Origin: an uncultured Veillonella sp.
Lineage (GTDB): Bacteria > Bacillota > Negativicutes > Veillonellales > Veillonellaceae
Length of the DNA: 55,889 nt
Direction: 5' to 3'
Assembly (NCBI GenBank): GCA_900544365.1
Contig: UQVF01000006.1
Span: forward strand, 1 to 55,889
Made by a program: the position numbers and the translations under genes. Under the pieces are notes generated by a model. That model did not search any database, was not told the origin of the DNA, and was given only the letters and a program-made list of their open reading frames with translations. This document shows, piece after piece, positions 1 to 8,244 of the stretch. Each line of letters starts with the position of its first letter. The stretch's first letter is position 1.

Positions 1-79
1 TATATGTCTATTTTATTGCAAAAAAAGAATGTTGGCGACTACTCTTATATGAGTAGCCCCAACATTTATTATAGAGCCA
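1..79. repeat. Left copy of a 79-bp window-end repeat, probable insertion-sequence end
   Basis: Bases 1-79 are the exact reverse complement of bases 55811-55889. Read on the minus strand the unit begins (T)GGCTCTATAATAAATG and then forms a hairpin at 28-66: an 8-bp arm AATGTTGG/CCAACATT stacked on a 6-bp arm CTACTC/GAGTAG. A T-rich run follows, so it also looks like an intrinsic terminator for leftward transcription. A third, diverged copy sits at 29667-29723. The GGCTCT terminus resembles ISL3-family ends, but subterminal hairpins also occur in IS200/IS605 elements, and no transposase is present here. The window probably ends where an assembly met this multi-copy repeat (inference). Confidence 0.75.
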
Positions 80-84
80 CAAAA

Positions 85-109
85 AAGGTGTGACCAACCG
101 TCACACCTT
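85..109 (-). terminator. Intrinsic terminator between toxin locus and repeat
   Basis: A perfect 10-bp stem, AAGGTGTGAC with GTCACACCTT, closes a 5-base loop. On the minus strand it is followed by six T residues. It would stop leftward transcripts leaving the toxin-like locus. The plus-strand side also carries T-rich sequence, so it may work in both directions. Confidence 0.7.
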
Positions 110-127
110 TATCTTTTCCACAAAATG

Positions 128-136
128 TGGTATACT
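128..136 (+). promoter_or_regulatory. Extended -10 promoter of the antisense RNA
   Basis: TGG directly followed by TATACT gives an extended -10 element. No good -35 is seen 17 bases upstream, which is normal for extended -10 promoters. Transcription would start near 142 and run toward the 3' end of the small toxin-like gene. Confidence 0.5.
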
Positions 137-141
137 ATACG

Positions 142-257
142 TAACAAAAAGAAGGGCCACCAACGTGTCGAAGGCGTTAGGCTCATCTCAAAAGTATTGG
201 AAATGAATTTAGCCTAACGTGTTGAGGTCTGCCAACCTCTTTGCGTTAGGCTTTTTC
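142..257 (+). ncRNA. Candidate antisense RNA antitoxin, convergent with the small hydrophobic peptide gene
   Basis: From the extended -10 at 128-136 a transcript of roughly 115 bases would run to an intrinsic terminator at 211-256. The terminator is a 9-bp arm AGCCTAACG/CGTTAGGCT enclosing a second stem GAGGT/ACCTC, then TTTTT. The arm CGTTAGGCT also occurs at 175-183, so AGCCTAACG at 211-219 can pair with either copy, giving two alternative folds. The RNA contains no convincing reading frame. It ends 6 bases short of the stop codon of the opposing peptide gene and is complementary to that gene's 3' untranslated region. This is the arrangement of TxpA/RatA- and Fst-type type I systems. The RNA itself is inferred. 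Confidence 0.5.
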
Positions 258-262
258 ATTAA

Positions 263-340
263 TTATTTGAACAAATCAATGATTTGTACTAGTAAGTCTA
301 AAATTAAAATCATTAAATAGATTTTTTCAAACTTTGTCAT
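263..340 (-). CDS. 25-residue holin-like hydrophobic peptide, probable type I toxin
   Basis: The ATG at 340 follows a strong ribosome-binding site (GGAGGAGG, about 7 bases upstream) and opens a 25-codon frame ending in TAA. The product has a short polar N-terminus (MTKFEKIY), then a single hydrophobic helix (LMILILDLLVQIIDLF) and a final lysine. This matches the plan of the tiny holin-like toxins of Firmicutes type I systems, whose overproduction damages the membrane (family knowledge). The 62-base 5' leader holds CCTAATTATAGG overlapping the ribosome site, which could mask it. A convergent RNA at 142-257 covers the 3' end of the message. It was identified from its start signal and composition, not by database match. 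Confidence 0.6.
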   Translation of the reverse strand: MTKFEKIYLMILILDLLVQIIDLFK

Positions 341-408
341 AGTACCACCTCCTCCTATAATTAGGAAGAGACGAGCCCAACTCACGTTGATGATCCTTCT
401 ATATTTTC

Positions 409-417
409 ATTATAGCA
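409..417 (-). promoter_or_regulatory. Extended -10 promoter of the small peptide gene
   Basis: On the minus strand TGC is followed directly by a perfect TATAAT. No good -35 is visible. Transcription would start near 402, giving a leader of about 60 bases before the ATG at 340. Confidence 0.55.
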
Positions 418-536
418 TAAAATATACAAAACGTTATCTTACAAAAGATATTTTTTAGAAAATAGACAATCCATTCTCGGCGCCCCACCTGTGGATGAGT
501 TCTTTTCATAAGGGATCAAAATTAATCTATGCCAAA

Positions 537-602
537 AACGAGCAACATATTCCGGAGCAAACCTACCGTAGGATCAGTTTGTGGAGGAATGTGTTGCTCG
601 TT
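537..602 (-). terminator. Long hairpin terminator after uvrC
   Basis: A 17-bp arm (537-553 with 586-602, one G-U pair) closes a loop of 32 bases that can itself fold (CAAAC with GTTTG, CCTAC with GTAGG). On the minus strand the stem is followed by TTTT. It begins just past the uvrC stop codon. The stem is much longer than needed for termination, so it may also protect the 3' end. Confidence 0.75.
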
Positions 603-606
603 TCCC

Positions 607-2496
607 CTAGCGTAAATTCCGCCGAAAGAACTCATACACAGCAAGCGCCGCTTTTTTGTTCATTCCCTCAACGTTCTCCAGTTCGTGTAACTCCGCCACT
701 CGCATAGCATCTAAATTCCCAAAGTGCTTATACAGCGCTTTTCTTCGTTTTGGTCCTATGCCCTCTACATGATCTAAAACAGATTCTAAATTCCGCTTTC
801 CACGTAATCTACGATGGTAAGTGATGGCAAATCGATGCGCTTCATCGCGAATTTGTTGTAGTAGCTGTAATTCTGGCGTATGGTGTTCTAGAATAATACT
901 TTCCGATTCTCCTTCTACGAATACTTCTTCGATTCGCTTCGCCAAAGATATGACTGGGACATCAGTCACACCCATAGCGCGGATCACCGGTAAGGCTGCA
1001 TTTAGCTGCCCTTTACCACCATCAATGATAATCAAATCTGGCATGGGCCAATCCTTTTCGTTGCCATAGCGACGTTCCATAATTTCTGCCATAGATGCAA
1101 AATCGTCTGGCTTCCCTTGTACTGTTTTCAGCTTGAATCGGCGATACTCTCGTTTCGCTGGCTTTCCACCTTCAAAGACGACCATGGATGCCACCGTTTC
1201 TGCCCCCTGCATATGGGAAATATCGTAACATTCCATGCGCTCTGGCAATCGTGGTAAGTCTAGCACTTCCGCTAATTTTTTAACAGTACCACCGGACTTA
1301 TCGAGAGTGTATTGCCACTGGCGACGGCGTTCTGCCAAGAAATTCTGCGCATTTTCCTCTGCCATCTTGATGAGGTCTTTTTTATAGCCTCGTTGTGGCA
1401 CAGATACTTCTACTTGTTGCCCTTTCATAGAGGTGAACCATTCGCTAAACAGTTCACGGTCCACACTATCCATAGGCAATAGCAATTCTTTAGGAATGAA
1501 TGTAGAACCTCCATAATACTGTTTAATGAACTCTGTCATCACAAGCTCTGGACTATCTCCTTCATGTTGAACAAAGTAATTTTCTCGTCCCAATAAGCGT
1601 CCACTGCGAATAAAAAACAGTTGAATACACGCCATAGGACCATCGATGGCCATGCCTAGTACATCCATATCACCTCGTTGTGTGACCATGCGTTGCTTTT
1701 CTTGTACCTTTTGGATACTTAATAAATCATCACGATACTTGGCCGCTAGTTCAAACTCCAAGTCTTCTGAAGCTTGCTCCATCTTGGACGTAATCTCTTG
1801 GATCACTTTCACTTGTTTCCCTTCAAAGAGGGCTACAATATCATCGATGTATTTACGATAGGCCTCTACCGTTACATACTTCATACAAGGCCCTTCACAA
1901 TAGTGCATATGATATTGCAAACAAGGTCGTTCTACTTTCATACTTTTACAAGTGCGCAATGGATAATAGGACCGCAAAATGCGTAGCACATGATGCACTG
2001 CTGTCACATCTGTGAAAGGACCGAAATACTTCGCACCATCACGTTCCAAACGACGCGTCATAAAGAGGCGTGGAAAGTCCTCTTGCACAGTGACTTTCAC
2101 GTAAGGATATGTCTTGTCATCTCGAAGCATAATATTGTATTTCGGATGATGTTCCTTGATTAAGGTCGCCTCAAGGATAAGTGCTTCCATTTCTGTTTTC
2201 GTTTGGATCGTTTCCACATCCCAAGCACGGCGCATCATAGCGGCCACTTTCACAGAACGATTCACATCTTGTTGCACATAGGAGCGCACTCGATTGCGCA
2301 GGTTGATGGCCTTCCCTACATAGATGATACGCTGGTACTTGTCACGCCACAAATATACCCCCGGTGTGGTCGGCAGATGACTGACCTTTTCCAGAATATA
2401 CGCTTGCTGTTCCGCATCTCCCATCATCATATCTTGTTGACGAGACGGCTGAAAGTTCACTTCTTCTGCTTGTAATTGTCTGTCAATAGGATTCAT
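607..2496 (-). CDS. uvrC: UvrABC system protein C, excision nuclease
   Basis: UvrC cuts DNA on both sides of a lesion marked by UvrB. The 629-residue frame has the GIY-YIG nuclease domain at about 41-120 (PGVYLW, then IIYVGKA), a UVR motif that binds UvrB near 222-260, a C-terminal RNase H-like nuclease (ECYDISH; IIIDGGKGQL) and a terminal helix-hairpin-helix (VEGIGPKRRKAL). It is slightly longer than usual at the N-terminus. ATG codons at residues 23-25 could be the true start, but the ATG at 2496 overlaps the uvrA stop (CTATGA) and has GAGGA upstream, which suits translational coupling. It is the last gene of the uvrB-uvrA-uvrC run and is followed by a long terminator. Confidence 0.97.
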   Translation of the reverse strand: MNPIDRQLQAEEVNFQPSRQQDMMMGDAEQQAYILEKVSHLPTTPGVYLWRDKYQRIIYVGKAINLRNRVRSYVQQDVNRSVKVAAMMRRAWDVETIQTKTEMEALILEATLIKEHHPKYNIMLRDDKTYPYVKVTVQEDFPRLFMTRRLERDGAKYFGPFTDVTAVHHVLRILRSYYPLRTCKSMKVERPCLQYHMHYCEGPCMKYVTVEAYRKYIDDIVALFEGKQVKVIQEITSKMEQASEDLEFELAAKYRDDLLSIQKVQEKQRMVTQRGDMDVLGMAIDGPMACIQLFFIRSGRLLGRENYFVQHEGDSPELVMTEFIKQYYGGSTFIPKELLLPMDSVDRELFSEWFTSMKGQQVEVSVPQRGYKKDLIKMAEENAQNFLAERRRQWQYTLDKSGGTVKKLAEVLDLPRLPERMECYDISHMQGAETVASMVVFEGGKPAKREYRRFKLKTVQGKPDDFASMAEIMERRYGNEKDWPMPDLIIIDGGKGQLNAALPVIRAMGVTDVPVISLAKRIEEVFVEGESESIILEHHTPELQLLQQIRDEAHRFAITYHRRLRGKRNLESVLDHVEGIGPKRRKALYKHFGNLDAMRVAELHELENVEGMNKKAALAVYEFFRRNLR

Positions 2497-5357
2497 AGTC
2501 TGTCCTCAGTGAGCAACGGATGTTCTTCCATATAGGTTCTAGTTTTCTCCAATACTGGACCTAAGAATTTTCCAGTGTAACTTTCAGGTAACGCGGCAAT
2601 CTCCTCAGGTGTGCCAGTGCCCACAATCGTACCACCACGGAAACCACCTTCGGGACCTAAGTCAATAATATGGTCTGCTGTTTTGATGACATCTAAATTA
2701 TGCTCGATGACCACTACTGTATCGCCGCCATCGGTAAGTTTTTGTAACACCTCTAGCAATTTACGGATATCTTCCACATGAAGCCCTGTAGTTGGCTCAT
2801 CTAGGATATATAAGGTTTTCCCTGTACTACGACGAGCCAGTTCAGTAGCTAATTTCACTCGCTGCGCTTCCCCACCAGATAAGGTAGTCGCCGCTTGGCC
2901 TAAGCGAATATAGCCTAAACCCACTTCTTGCAAAGTTACCAATTTGCGGTGAATTTTTGGGATCGCACTAAAGAACTCTACCGCTTCATCAACGACCATG
3001 TCCAATACATCGGCAATGCTTTTCCCTTTGTATTTCACTTCCATGGTCTCTCGATTGTAACGTGCCCCTTTACATACTTCACACGGTACATATACATCTG
3101 GCAAGAAATGCATTTCAATTTTAATGATACCATCCCCACGGCACGCCTCACAGCGACCTCCTTTGACGTTAAAGCTAAATCTCCCTGCTTTATAGCCACG
3201 AATCTTTGCTTCATTAGTTTGACTGTACAACTCACGGATGGCATCGAAGACCCCTGTGTAAGTAGCAGGATTTGAACGTGGTGTGCGCCCGATTGGACTT
3301 TGGTCAATATTAATGATTTTATCCACGTACTCTAAGCCACGAATTTCTTTATGAGCTCCTACCTTATGATGACTTTTGTAGAGTGTATTGGCTACACCTT
3401 TATATAAAATCTCATTAATTAATGTGGATTTACCAGATCCACTGACACCTGTCACAACAGTGAACAATCCGATAGGGAACTTCACATTCACTTGTTTCAA
3501 ATTATTCTCTTTAGCACCACGGATTTCTAAGCAGGCTTTCGTAGGTTTTCTCCGTTCTTTTGGTAATGGAATGTACTTTTGACCACTTAAGTACTGACCA
3601 GTAATAGACTCTTTCACAGCCATCACCTCTGGTACTGTTCCTTGCGCCACGATTTGACCACCATGTTCACCAGCCGCAGGTCCAATATCCACCAAATAAT
3701 CCGCCGCTAACATTGTATCCTCATCATGTTCTACGACGAGTAAGGTATTGCCTAAATCACGCAAGCCTTTTAGTGTTTCAATTAACCGATCATTATCACG
3801 CTGATGTAGACCAATGGACGGTTCATCTAGAATGTATAAAACCCCAACGAGGCCCGAACCAATTTGTGTAGCCAATCGAATGCGCTGTGCTTCCCCACCA
3901 GATAAGGTGCCCGCACTGCGATTCATCGTCAAATAATCTAAGCCTACATTATTCAGGAATCCTAAGCGAGCATTGATTTCTTTCAAAATTTGAGCACCAA
4001 TGAAAGCCTCTCGTTCCGTCAAATGTAGATTACCAAAGTAGTCTACCGCTTCACTAATCGTGAGCTGTGTCACTTGATCTATATTTTTTTCACCCACACG
4101 GATGGCAAGGGATTCCGGTTTCAAACGTGCGCCCTTACAAGCTGTACATGGCTTAATAGACATATAGGATTCAAACTCTTCACGCATACTATCTGTCGTA
4201 GCCTCTGCATGACGACGTTTTACCATTGGCAATATACCTTCATATTCGGTATGGAATGTTTTCACCTCGCTACGCATGTTTTCATAGTCGAAGGTCACTT
4301 TCTCAGTACTACCGTACATCACTTCTTTTTGTAACCCTGCTGGAAGTTCTGCAAAATTAGCATCTAATGTATAGCCATGAACTTTCAACAATCCCTCTAA
4401 TTGGCGCATGAACCACGCATTGGGATTGGAGCTCAAAGGCGCTACGGCACCATCTGCAAAGGATACGGTCGGATCAGGAATCACTCGATCCTCATCTACC
4501 TCCATAGTGCTACCTAGACCCAAACAGGATGGACAGGCACCAAATGGACTGTTGAAAGAAAACATACGAGGTTCAATTTCCGGCAAAGAAATATGGCCAT
4601 TCGGACATGTAAAATGAACACTAAATTGGTGAGCTGGACCATCTACCTCTTGGATAATGACAAAACCTTCTCCATGATGTATAGCCGTTTCTAAAGAGTC
4701 CGTCAAACGACTTTCTAATCCTTCTTTTATAACAAGACGGTCCACGACGATTTCAATGGTATGTTTTTTATTTTTATCTAAGGAAATTTCATCATCAAAG
4801 GTATGGATTTCTCCATTGATGCGAACACGAGCAAAGCCATTTTTACGAATTTGTTCCAACACTTTTTCATGGCGTCCTTTTTTCCCTCGTACCACGGGAG
4901 CCATGACCATAATTTTAGTGCGTTCTGGCAATTTCATAACCAAATCTGTAATTTGCTCAATCGTCTGTTGGGCAATCTCTTCTCCACAAGTAGGGCAGTA
5001 CGCACGACCGATACGGGCAAATAATAATCGCAAATAGTCATAAATTTCTGTCACCGTTCCCACCGTAGAACGAGGGTTGCGGCTCGTTGTCTTTTGGTCG
5101 ATAGATATAGCCGGTGAAAGCCCTTCAATGTAATCCACATCAGGTTTATCCATTTGCCCTAAGAACTGACGAGCATAAGCAGACAAGGACTCTACATATC
5201 TGCGTTGCCCTTCTGCATAAATCGTATCAAAGGCTAGGGATGACTTACCGGACCCACTTAAGCCTGTTAATACGATGAATTGATTTCTTGGTAGAGCCAC
5301 GTCAATATTTTTCAAATTATGTTGACGGGCTCCTTTTATAATTAATTGATTCTTCAA
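2493..5357 (-). CDS. uvrA: UvrABC system protein A, damage-recognition ATPase
   Basis: UvrA is the ATPase dimer that finds helix-distorting lesions and loads UvrB. About 954 residues are present, with two ABC modules (Walker A GLSGSGKSSL and GVSGSGKSTL; signatures LSGGEAQRI and LSGGEAQRV). Cysteine pairs of the zinc modules are present (CPTC, CPSC, CTAC, CEAC, CEVC). I place the start at the TTG at 5357: it follows AGGAGA with good spacing and gives the usual N-terminus KNQLIIKGARQHNLK. A GTG at 5390 in the same frame lies inside uvrB and has no ribosome site. The gene starts 8 bases after uvrB stops and overlaps uvrC by 4 bases. Confidence 0.97.
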   Translation of the reverse strand: MKNQLIIKGARQHNLKNIDVALPRNQFIVLTGLSGSGKSSLAFDTIYAEGQRRYVESLSAYARQFLGQMDKPDVDYIEGLSPAISIDQKTTSRNPRSTVGTVTEIYDYLRLLFARIGRAYCPTCGEEIAQQTIEQITDLVMKLPERTKIMVMAPVVRGKKGRHEKVLEQIRKNGFARVRINGEIHTFDDEISLDKNKKHTIEIVVDRLVIKEGLESRLTDSLETAIHHGEGFVIIQEVDGPAHQFSVHFTCPNGHISLPEIEPRMFSFNSPFGACPSCLGLGSTMEVDEDRVIPDPTVSFADGAVAPLSSNPNAWFMRQLEGLLKVHGYTLDANFAELPAGLQKEVMYGSTEKVTFDYENMRSEVKTFHTEYEGILPMVKRRHAEATTDSMREEFESYMSIKPCTACKGARLKPESLAIRVGEKNIDQVTQLTISEAVDYFGNLHLTEREAFIGAQILKEINARLGFLNNVGLDYLTMNRSAGTLSGGEAQRIRLATQIGSGLVGVLYILDEPSIGLHQRDNDRLIETLKGLRDLGNTLLVVEHDEDTMLAADYLVDIGPAAGEHGGQIVAQGTVPEVMAVKESITGQYLSGQKYIPLPKERRKPTKACLEIRGAKENNLKQVNVKFPIGLFTVVTGVSGSGKSTLINEILYKGVANTLYKSHHKVGAHKEIRGLEYVDKIINIDQSPIGRTPRSNPATYTGVFDAIRELYSQTNEAKIRGYKAGRFSFNVKGGRCEACRGDGIIKIEMHFLPDVYVPCEVCKGARYNRETMEVKYKGKSIADVLDMVVDEAVEFFSAIPKIHRKLVTLQEVGLGYIRLGQAATTLSGGEAQRVKLATELARRSTGKTLYILDEPTTGLHVEDIRKLLEVLQKLTDGGDTVVVIEHNLDVIKTADHIIDLGPEGGFRGGTIVGTGTPEEIAALPESYTGKFLGPVLEKTRTYMEEHPLLTEDRL

Positions 5358-5365
5358 AATATCTC

Positions 5366-7474
5366 CTATTCTTCGTTCATATCTGACCACAATTGGCGCA
5401 ATCGACCTAATTCATCACGCAACTCCGCAGCTCGTTCAAATTCTAATTGTTTCGCCGCTGCTTTCATGAGGCGTGTGGTCTCTTCAATGGCATTGAACAC
5501 CTCTTCTTTCGTTTCGTATTGCGATTTCGGTGAAAGTGGCTCAACCGTTTCTGCCACTACTTCTGTCGGTGCTGTAGTATCATATACCACAGGACTCTCT
5601 GCTTTAGGCTTGCGACCTTTCTTAGGTGCAGCAGCTTCGCCTTCTACTTTAGTCAATTCGATTAAGTCTTTCACTTCCTTGCGCACCGTACGAGGTGTGA
5701 TGCCATGTTCTGTGTTGTACGACTCTTGCAAGGCACGACGGCGTTCGGTTTCATCTATAGCTCGTTGCATAGAACCCGTGATGCGGTCTGCATACATAAT
5801 AACTTTCCCTTTTTCATTACGAGCCGCACGGCCTATGGTCTGAATCAAGGATGTATCACTGCGCAAGAAACCTTCCTTATCTGCATCTAGGATAGCCACT
5901 AAGGACACTTCTGGCATGTCTAAGCCTTCTCGCAATAAGTTGATCCCTACGAGAACATCAAAAACACCGGCCCGTAAATCACGGATAATATCGGCACGCT
6001 CAATGGTAGCGATATCAGAGTGCAAATAGCGCACACGAATGCCCATTTCTTTCAGGTAATTCGTTAAGTCTTCTGCCATTTTTTTCGTCAATGTAGTAAC
6101 CAATACCCGTTCATCCGACTTCGCTCGGTCTTTGATTTCCCCTAGTAAATCATCCATTTGTCCTTTAATAGGCCGAATCTCGATGATAGGATCTAATAAG
6201 CCCGTAGGGCGAATAATCTGTTCTGCCACATTGGTTTGTACTTCCATTTCATAAGGACCTGGCGTAGCGGATACATAGACGATTTGGTTGATACGCTCCA
6301 CGAACTCTTCGAATTTTAAGGGCCGATTATCTGCTGCCGACGGCAAACGGAATCCGTAATCGATTAGATTATGTTTCCGCGCCTGGTCACCATTATACAT
6401 AGCACGAATTTGTGGCAATGTCACGTGAGATTCATCAATGATGATCAAGAAATCATCGGTAAAATAGTCGATAAGAGTCATCGGCGCTTCCCCTGGTTGA
6501 CGGTTAGACAACAGACGTGAGTAATTTTCAATCCCCGAGCAATAGCCCATTTCCTGCATCATTTCAATGTCATATCGTGTTCGTTGCTCCAATCGTTGTG
6601 CTTCTAAGAGACGACCGTTTTCATTAAAATATGCCAAGCGCTCAGCCAACTCCGCTTCGATGCGACCGATGGCAAGATCTAACTTTTCTTTCGTCGTTAC
6701 ATAGTGAGAGGCTGGATAGATGGCCACGTGTTTACGCTCTACAATAACATCCCCTGTAAGCACATCAATTTCCACTAAGCGATCGATTTCATCGCCGAAC
6801 ATTTCTACTCGAATGGCTCTTTCACTAGTACCGGCTGGAAAAATTTCCAATGTATCCCCTTGTACTCGAAAGGTACCCCGCACAAAGTTCATGTCATTTC
6901 GAGTATATTGAATAGATACCAATTTACGAAGAATGTCGTCACGACTATATTCCTGACCTTGTCGCAAGGATACGCAGAGTGTACTATAATCTTCTGGGTC
7001 CCCTAACCCATAAATACAGCTAACAGAGGCGACGATGATTACATCTTTCCGTTCAAATAAGTTCATTGTCGCCGAGTGGCGCAACTTATCGATTTCTTCA
7101 TTGATGGACGCATCTTTTTCAATATATGTATCGGTAGAGGCAATGTACGCCTCTGGTTGGTAATAATCGTAGTAGGACACGAAATATTCCACTGCATTCT
7201 TAGGGAAAAAGCTTTTAAACTCGCTAGCCAGTTGAGCCGCTAATGTTTTATTGTGAGCAATGATCAAGGTCGGCTTTTGCACAGCCTCGATGAGCTTTGC
7301 CATAGTATATGTTTTTCCCGTGCCCGTAGCACCTAGTAATACTTGTGCCCACTCCCCTCGTTCAATACCGTCTGCCAAGGACTCGATAGCCTTTGGTTGG
7401 TCTCCCATGGGGGAGTACGGCGCCTCTACTTGAAAGGGGATGCCTTCTTCAGGAAAATGATGCAATCCGCTCAT
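5366..7474 (-). CDS. uvrB: UvrABC system protein B, helicase-like damage verifier
   Basis: UvrB receives DNA from UvrA, checks the lesion with a beta-hairpin and recruits UvrC. The 702 residues include Walker A GATGTGKTYT, the beta-hairpin region rich in tyrosine (YYDYYQPEAY), the DESH box (IIIDESHVTL), helicase motif VI (QTIGRAARN) and a C-terminal UVR motif (QLEFERAAELRDEL). A low-complexity linker rich in Ala, Pro and Lys near residue 620 is normal. It is the first gene of the repair operon, with AAGGAGGG before the ATG. Upstream I found no convincing LexA operator. Confidence 0.97.
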   Translation of the reverse strand: MSGLHHFPEEGIPFQVEAPYSPMGDQPKAIESLADGIERGEWAQVLLGATGTGKTYTMAKLIEAVQKPTLIIAHNKTLAAQLASEFKSFFPKNAVEYFVSYYDYYQPEAYIASTDTYIEKDASINEEIDKLRHSATMNLFERKDVIIVASVSCIYGLGDPEDYSTLCVSLRQGQEYSRDDILRKLVSIQYTRNDMNFVRGTFRVQGDTLEIFPAGTSERAIRVEMFGDEIDRLVEIDVLTGDVIVERKHVAIYPASHYVTTKEKLDLAIGRIEAELAERLAYFNENGRLLEAQRLEQRTRYDIEMMQEMGYCSGIENYSRLLSNRQPGEAPMTLIDYFTDDFLIIIDESHVTLPQIRAMYNGDQARKHNLIDYGFRLPSAADNRPLKFEEFVERINQIVYVSATPGPYEMEVQTNVAEQIIRPTGLLDPIIEIRPIKGQMDDLLGEIKDRAKSDERVLVTTLTKKMAEDLTNYLKEMGIRVRYLHSDIATIERADIIRDLRAGVFDVLVGINLLREGLDMPEVSLVAILDADKEGFLRSDTSLIQTIGRAARNEKGKVIMYADRITGSMQRAIDETERRRALQESYNTEHGITPRTVRKEVKDLIELTKVEGEAAAPKKGRKPKAESPVVYDTTAPTEVVAETVEPLSPKSQYETKEEVFNAIEETTRLMKAAAKQLEFERAAELRDELGRLRQLWSDMNEE

Positions 7475-7842
7475 AGTCCCTCCTTATATCTTCTATATCT
7501 GTTAACGTGAAAGTTCACTGTCAATTCTATATCTAGTAACTTCTATATTATACCATGTATGTCCATATTATTGTACTGTATGTTCGATACAAATCCATTA
7601 CAACTATTATACTTCACTCATGGAATAGATTCACATCTACAACTAGTAATATCATTTCCTGTCACATGGTTACTTACACTACAAACCTACACTATATATA
7701 AAAAGAAAAGCTGAATCTAAGATCCAACTTTTCTCTCACTGTCTACTATAGTATTGTAATAGTATGTATATCCGAGCCCTACAGTACCTTTACTACAGAC
7801 TAAGTGCTATTAGCATTAGCCCTATCAATAGGCGCTAGATAT
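7475..7842 (-). promoter_or_regulatory. Promoter region of uvrBAC and spacer with little else
   Basis: This 368-base spacer has no supported gene. Two promoter candidates drive uvrB on the minus strand: an extended -10 (TGG then TATAAT, 7548-7556) and a perfect TTGACA at 7519-7524 with only a weak -10 downstream. Between them and uvrB lies an imperfect palindrome GTGAACTTTCAC (7507-7518) of unknown meaning. A terminator sits at 7704-7734. The remaining AT-rich sequence shows nothing I can name. Confidence 0.4.
7704..7734 (-). terminator. Terminator after the smc-ftsY operon
   Basis: AGAAAAG pairs with CTTTTCT, extended with mismatches through TGAATC/GATCCA. On the minus strand the stem ends in TTTTT. 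It lies 110 bases beyond the stop of the unknown gene at 7843-8241. Confidence 0.65.
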
Positions 7843-8241
7843 CTATCCCTTGCCACGGATACGTCGCAATTCTTCTTCTGTAATTGGTGTATCTCCTTGC
7901 AAGGTTTGTGTGGCTGTGTCATCCCCTTCTAGCATTTCGATAAAGATAGCAATCCCATGATCCGATAAATGATGGCTTTCATCACCATGATCATGCTCTA
8001 AAGAGTGCTTCATGTTCTCAGCAATACGATGGACAAAATTCCATTGCTCATCGGTGTAGCTTTCAATACGGCTAGCAATTTCCTTCCAATTGCTCAAAAG
8101 CAACCTTGTAAGGGGTCTGTATAAATCACCGCCTACAAATTCCATAATATCTACGGCGCATTCAATACTGTCCCTATCGATGCCATAGCCATTCATCTCA
8201 TTTTGGTCCACCACATAGTCATATAATTGTTGTCTGGTCAT
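7843..8241 (-). CDS. Protein of unknown function, third gene of the smc-ftsY operon
   Basis: I do not recognise this 132-residue protein. It is acidic and soluble with no signal peptide or membrane segment. A His/Asp-rich stretch lies near residues 82-95 (HSLEHDHGDESHHLSDH) and could bind metal, but nothing else supports that. The C-terminus is charged (EEELRRIRGKG). The ATG at 8241 lies 3 bases after the ftsY stop, with GGAGAA just upstream, so it is almost certainly translated from the smc-ftsY message. Its place could suggest a link to secretion or chromosome segregation, but operon position alone is weak evidence. Confidence 0.8.
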   Translation of the reverse strand: MTRQQLYDYVVDQNEMNGYGIDRDSIECAVDIMEFVGGDLYRPLTRLLLSNWKEIASRIESYTDEQWNFVHRIAENMKHSLEHDHGDESHHLSDHGIAIFIEMLEGDDTATQTLQGDTPITEEELRRIRGKG

Positions 8242-8244
8242 GGC

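Noticed and set aside
5346..5843. A 165-codon open frame on the plus strand
   Set aside because: It lies wholly within uvrB/uvrA on the opposite strand, has no ribosome site, and the minus-strand reading is a clear conserved gene. The same holds for other plus-strand frames such as 18139-18759 and 36976-37476.
7507..7600. LexA (SOS) operator before uvrB
   Set aside because: No site of the form CGAAC-N4-GTTCG is present. The best near-match, CTGT-N8-TACA at about 7577-7592, is too poor.
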